From Bifidobacterium breve (lineage in GTDB: Bacteria > Actinomycetota > Acidimicrobiia > IMCC26256), in the NCBI GenBank assembly GCA_945907055.1, contig CAMDSG010000062.1:1-9146 (forward strand): DNA of 9,146 nt, read 5' to 3'. Positions 6,331-9,146 of this stretch are shown here, in pieces. The first letter of the stretch is position 1. Each line of letters begins with the position of its first letter. The position numbers were made by a program, and so were the translations under genes. The notes below the pieces were generated by a model that did not search any database, had not been told where the DNA came from, and saw nothing but the letters and a program-made list of their open reading frames with translations.

Positions 6331-7416
6331 GTCAGTGTAGATAAGAGTGGGGATGGATTTCCGGTCGCCCCGCGGGGCCATAACGTCGTTGTGACTGGCA
6401 GCGCAGGTTTTATCGGAGCAGCATTGCTCAAGCGGCTCTCTAGCGATATTTCAATAACCAGCCTGCGCGGCATCGATATCCTCGAATCAGACGGGGAGGT
6501 CAGTGGCTCCACCCACACTCGTGCCGATGTGCTTGCCCCGGGGCTTGAGAATCTTCTGGCCGGGGCTGACACCGTTGTCCACCTCGCTGGGGTAGTAGAT
6601 GCCTCAAGTAGAGGATCACTAGCGGCCATAACCAACGTAGATGGGGCGCAGCGGCTACTCAATGCTTGTGCCTCTGCTGGAGTCACAACGATTGTGCGGG
6701 TCATACCGACAACCATCTATGGAGCTTGGCCGACTAATCCCGATGAAATTACAGAGGACTCCGCCATTCGCCCTGTACCGGGTTTTCTTCCGGCGGTTTA
6801 CGCAGCAGAGGTTGAGAGGCGGCTACTTGACTGGCGCTTCGAGCACCCGGAAATACGCGTTGTCACACTGCGCAGCGTGCCGGTTCTAGGCCGCAATGCA
6901 GATCACATGTGGTCTCGAGTGCTTGTTGGCCCGATGCGACTTCGGGTGCGTGGAACTGAGATCGCACTCCAATTTGTCCACCCTGAGGATGTAGCAAGTG
7001 CAATCTCGTTTGCAGTAGTGAATGGTTTGGACGGGGCCTATAACCTCTGCGCGAATGGTGTAATAACGCCGGAGTCAGCCGACGAATTACTCGGGCGATC
7101 ATGGGTACCCGCGTTGCCTCCAGAACTTCTAGAGCGGCTGCTCCTTAGAGCTTCGCGACTTAGGATCGGAGAAATTCCAGCCGAGGTTGTTCCATATCTT
7201 CAATATCCCGTATTTATCTCCAACAAGAAACTCTTAGATACAGGGTGGATCCCGAGGTATAGCAGCAAGGATGCATTGGAGGATGCAGTCGCAGGTGGAG
7301 TGTTAGAGGCGGTCGATTCGCCACCTGCGCCTAGTTGGCTGAGACGCGCTGGTATCGCCCTCGGTGTATTAACCCTTAGTTCGCTTCTAATCTCGAGGTT
7401 GAGAAAGAAGAAGTAA
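6328..7416 (+). CDS. NAD(P)-binding extended SDR / epimerase-like protein with a C-terminal membrane helix
   Basis: The protein has 362 residues. A Rossmann nucleotide-binding motif stands near the start, VVVTGSAGFIGAALL (20-34; G24, G27, G30). RGIDI (47-51) ends strand 2, DVLAPGLENLL follows, and TVVHLAG (82-88) is the strand-4 motif. TTIYGAW (128-134) and QFVHPEDVASAI (215-226) are typical of NAD-dependent epimerase/dehydratases. The catalytic YxxxK is not intact: the region reads AVYAAEVERRLL (156-167), with no lysine four residues after Y158. The last 25 residues hold a hydrophobic helix (about 341-358) capped by RLRKKK, a likely C-terminal membrane anchor with the body in the cytosol. 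The start is fixed by GGAAGG 8 nt upstream. It diverges from the metalloprotease-like gene with no gap. The substrate is unknown; a nucleotide-sugar or steroid-type SDR is possible, or a binding protein without catalysis. Confidence 0.8.
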   Translation: MVSVDKSGDGFPVAPRGHNVVVTGSAGFIGAALLKRLSSDISITSLRGIDILESDGEVSGSTHTRADVLAPGLENLLAGADTVVHLAGVVDASSRGSLAAITNVDGAQRLLNACASAGVTTIVRVIPTTIYGAWPTNPDEITEDSAIRPVPGFLPAVYAAEVERRLLDWRFEHPEIRVVTLRSVPVLGRNADHMWSRVLVGPMRLRVRGTEIALQFVHPEDVASAISFAVVNGLDGAYNLCANGVITPESADELLGRSWVPALPPELLERLLLRASRLRIGEIPAEVVPYLQYPVFISNKKLLDTGWIPRYSSKDALEDAVAGGVLEAVDSPPAPSWLRRAGIALGVLTLSSLLISRLRKKK

Positions 7417-7417
7417 A

Positions 7418-7440
7418 CGCCTCAGCTTTTGTTTGAGGTG
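7418..7440. terminator. Short hairpin between convergent genes, possible terminator
   Basis: CGCCTCAG (7418-7425) pairs with TTTGAGGTG (7433-7440 region) to give about 8 bp, two of them G-T, with a 7-nt loop. Reading leftward, it is followed by a pyrimidine-rich stretch (CGTTTACTTCTTCTTTC). It would therefore best serve the siroheme decarboxylase-like gene, whose stop codon lies within the stem. The facing gene ends only 5 bp away. Weak, but the position fits. Confidence 0.33.
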
Positions 7441-8534
7441 GAGAGGTTCTTCGCTGTCCAGTCGGACCAGTCGTCAGTGAAGTATTTAATTCGGACTTTC
7501 TTGTATTCCTTAATCGACCAGAGAAGAGCGTGCTCATCGACGCCGGTCTCATCGCGGATTGCCTCAATGGTGGCTTCACAGTCTCGAGCACTTCGACCAT
7601 GCACCATTGTGAATACCGTGTAGGGCCAGTCTTCATATGTAGGTCGGCGGTAGCAATGACTAACTGCTGCAAATCCCGCCATCTGTGGCCCAATCTCTTC
7701 AAGGCGGTCCTCTGGTACAGCCCATACACCCATCGCATTGGCCTTGAAACCTGCTGATCTGTGATTCATGACCGCAGCAAATCTCCGCATCAACTTGCGC
7801 TCTAAGAATGAGGCAAGAAGTTCTAGGAGTTCGTCCTCCGTGCAGCCGATGACCTCGGCCTGTGCGGCGAATGGCCTCTCAACAACTGGTAGGTCTGCCT
7901 GGACGACCGAGATTGCAGTCATCTCGAGAGCTGAGAGAACAGGGGCCGGCATATCCGCGCGACGCTCTGGCCGCTCGTGCTCCAGTACCTCTGCTTTTGC
8001 ATTTGCAGCGGTCTTACCCGTCATATCGAGCTTGACGCCGATCTTGTAGAGCACCAGTGTTGGGAGTTTTCGTGTTACTAGTGACCCGCTTGTTTGATGA
8101 AGCGTCTCAACATGGGCGTCGAAATCTTCACCAGGAGGAGTCGCGAGTGTGTACCAAAGGTTGTAGGAGTGATTGCGCTTGTAGTTATGGCTCACGCCGG
8201 GGTGCTTGTTAATAATTGCTGCCGCTGCGTCGATGTGCTCGGGAGCAACTCGTGCAGCGATGAGCGCTGACTGGTATCCGAGGGCGCGCGTATCAAAAAT
8301 GGCAGACATCTGGCGAAGCACGCCAATTTCTTTTACTGCGTTGACACGCTCAAGGACCACTGACTCCTCGACGCCTAAGCGTTCAGCAATGGCCGCGAAT
8401 GGTCTCGTCACTATTGGGAAATCCCATTGGAGTGCGTTTAATAGGTCGCGATCCAAATCGCTTAGCACGATGGGGGATGGATCGGAGTCCTCTACTCGGG
8501 GGGACTCTGCTGCAGGGCTTGATTGATTCTCCAT
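7422..8534 (-). CDS. Fused siroheme decarboxylase (AhbA-AhbB / NirDL type), Lrp/AsnC fold
   Basis: The 370-residue protein contains two consecutive Lrp/AsnC-like units, at about 25-170 and 196-357. Each has a winged-helix part (DLDRDLLNALQWDFPIVTRP; EMTAISVVQADLPVVERP) and an alpha-beta part. The second parts carry siroheme decarboxylase signatures: VSHNYKRNHSYNLWYTL (114-130) in unit 1; NHRSAGFKANAMGVWAVP (257-274) and VSHCYRRP...DWPYTVFTMVHG (291-313) in unit 2. In AhbAB and NirDL these proteins remove the C12 and C18 acetate carboxyls of sirohaem to give 12,18-didecarboxysirohaem, for the alternative haem route or haem d1. Separate subunits are common; here they are fused. GGAGG (8543-8547) lies 8 nt before the ATG. 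A 25-residue Ser/Pro/Glu-rich lead precedes unit 1. General annotation as an AsnC transcription regulator would be misleading. No AhbC, AhbD or nir partner is in the window. Confidence 0.85.
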   Translation of the reverse strand: MENQSSPAAESPRVEDSDPSPIVLSDLDRDLLNALQWDFPIVTRPFAAIAERLGVEESVVLERVNAVKEIGVLRQMSAIFDTRALGYQSALIAARVAPEHIDAAAAIINKHPGVSHNYKRNHSYNLWYTLATPPGEDFDAHVETLHQTSGSLVTRKLPTLVLYKIGVKLDMTGKTAANAKAEVLEHERPERRADMPAPVLSALEMTAISVVQADLPVVERPFAAQAEVIGCTEDELLELLASFLERKLMRRFAAVMNHRSAGFKANAMGVWAVPEDRLEEIGPQMAGFAAVSHCYRRPTYEDWPYTVFTMVHGRSARDCEATIEAIRDETGVDEHALLWSIKEYKKVRIKYFTDDWSDWTAKNLSTSNKS

Positions 8535-8542
8535 GACTCTAT

Positions 8543-8547
8543 CCTCC
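8543..8547 (-). promoter_or_regulatory. Strong Shine-Dalgarno for the siroheme decarboxylase gene
   Basis: On the minus strand GGAGG, within GGGAGGA, precedes the ATG at 8534 by 8 nt. This supports the long N-terminal form of the protein. Confidence 0.75.
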
Positions 8548-8582
8548 CACCGAGCGGCTCTAAATGCCGGCTCAGGCGCAAT

Positions 8583-8648
8583 GATCTTAAAATCCTTAAG
8601 ACCGTCCTGTATTAAGACCTGCTATTAAGACCTGAATTATTAAGAGCC
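8583..8648. repeat. Cluster of TTAAGACC/GGTCTTAA elements upstream of the siroheme decarboxylase gene
   Basis: TTAAGACC occurs at 8596-8603, 8612-8619 and 8625-8632, and the variant TTAAGAGCC at 8640-8648. An inverted near-copy, GATCTTAA, lies at 8583-8590. It forms with the first direct copy a dyad TCTTAA-N5-TTAAGA. The starts of the direct copies are 16, 13 and 15 bp apart. The cluster is far more AT-rich than its surroundings and fills the space between the stop of the PDZ-protein gene and the leader of the decarboxylase gene. A multi-site operator is a reasonable guess; small tandem duplications are the alternative. Confidence 0.6.
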
Positions 8649-9146
8649 CTAGTCTGGAGGGCGATACCCAAGAATCACTGTCACCTCACGGGTTCGCCCT
8701 TGATTCTCCATTGTGAGCGAGACCCGATCACCAGGTGCGTGGGACTGCATGTACGCCAATAGAGTCTCTACTCCGGCGGTGCGTGCGCCATCGGTGGCGT
8801 AGATCTGTTCACCGACCAGAATCCCGGCGCCCTGGGCTGGCGATCCAGCCGAGACAGCGAGAACCTTGGAGTCGGTATCTAGTTCAAGCCCGAGCCAGCC
8901 GGCCTCGACTCTCTCGCCGTTTATGAATTGGGAGATCACTCTGCGCGCCATCGACGATGGGATCGCTAAGTATGAACCCATTACCTCGGCGATCACGACG
9001 CCCATGAATTCGCCGCTCGAATTAACAAGTGCTGTACCGATTGCGCTCGAGTCGGTAACAGATGTAGTGGGTTGCTTGGAGCCGCCCTCTAAAATTGGGA
9101 GCAGAACTGCATCACCTGTTCTCCCAAATTGCGTCTTCGCTACGAC
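8649..9146 (-). CDS. HtrA-like protein with PDZ domain, 5' part cut by window edge; protease motif degenerate
   Basis: The frame stays open to the right end, giving the last 165 residues; an internal ATG at 9005 is not the real start. Residues 1-75 of this fragment match the end of a trypsin-like HtrA/DegP domain: TDSSAIGTALVNSSGEFMGV (31-50), then SYLAIPSSMARRVISQFING. Usually this block reads TDAxINPGNSGGALVN. Here the GNSGG catalytic-serine motif is replaced by SAIGT, placing Ile or Ala where the nucleophile should be, so proteolysis is unlikely. Residues about 82-160 form a PDZ domain (AGWLGLEL, SPAQGAGILVGEQIYATDG, APGDRVSLTM, VTVILGY) that binds exposed C-termini. Such proteins usually sit at the membrane or outside, but the N-terminus is not visible. 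It lies upstream of the siroheme decarboxylase gene on the same strand with 114 bp between, so co-transcription is possible but not shown. Confidence 0.75.
   Translation of the reverse strand, partial: VVAKTQFGRTGDAVLLPILEGGSKQPTTSVTDSSAIGTALVNSSGEFMGVVIAEVMGSYLAIPSSMARRVISQFINGERVEAGWLGLELDTDSKVLAVSAGSPAQGAGILVGEQIYATDGARTAGVETLLAYMQSHAPGDRVSLTMENQGRTREVTVILGYRPPD

Noticed and set aside
8649..9005. A complete small PDZ protein starting at the ATG at 9005.
   Set aside because: The frame remains open through 47 further codons to the window edge, with HtrA-like sequence, so that ATG is internal.

Overview
The window looks like a chromosomal segment of a high- to mid-GC actinobacterium. The GC content is mid-50s by eye. 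The best taxonomic hints are a ppk1 next to a MutT1-type Nudix and histidine-phosphatase pair, the mycobacterial arrangement, and a DUF2342/zincin_2-type metalloprotease homologue, a family centred on Actinobacteria. An uncultured acidimicrobiial-type lineage would fit, but that is inference. There are nine protein-coding genes, two of them cut by the window ends. I see no rRNA, tRNA, CRISPR array, transposase or phage gene.

Left block (1-2746, minus strand): ppk1, a Nudix hydrolase and a histidine phosphatase form a tight operon. Both junctions are 4-bp ATGA overlaps. The last two genes correspond to the two domains of mycobacterial MutT1, encoded here as separate coupled genes. The phosphatase runs off the left end. 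This block should make polyphosphate and hydrolyse nucleotide polyphosphates. The divergent spacer (2747-2988) holds two strong hairpins that would lie in the ppk1 leader. It also holds an 11-nt-phased repeat resembling the actinobacterial PHO box, which suggests phosphate-starvation control.

Middle block: a 12-helix MFS transporter (2989-4353) is ATGA-coupled to a DsbA/FrnE-like thioredoxin-fold protein (4350-4970). That second gene carries an in-frame 18-bp minisatellite and lacks the second active-site cysteine. It converges, across a hairpin, on a zinc-metalloprotease-like gene (5011-6327, minus). The likely GTG start of that gene abuts the ATG of a divergent NAD-binding SDR/epimerase-like protein (6328-7416, plus). 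The SDR protein has no YxxxK catalytic pair and ends in a single membrane helix.

Right block (7422-9146, minus strand): a two-unit Lrp/AsnC-fold protein matches fused siroheme decarboxylase (AhbA-AhbB / NirDL type). This implies an alternative haem or haem d1 branch. Its upstream region contains five copies of a GGTCTTAA-type element. Before it lies the 3' part of an HtrA-like protein with a PDZ domain, whose GNSGG serine-protease motif appears to be lost. That gene runs off the right end.

Most genes are ordinary housekeeping or accessory genes. The observations most worth a second look are the split MutT1 operon with its possible PHO box, the fused siroheme decarboxylase with its iteron-like upstream array, the minisatellite, and the apparently inactivated enzymes.
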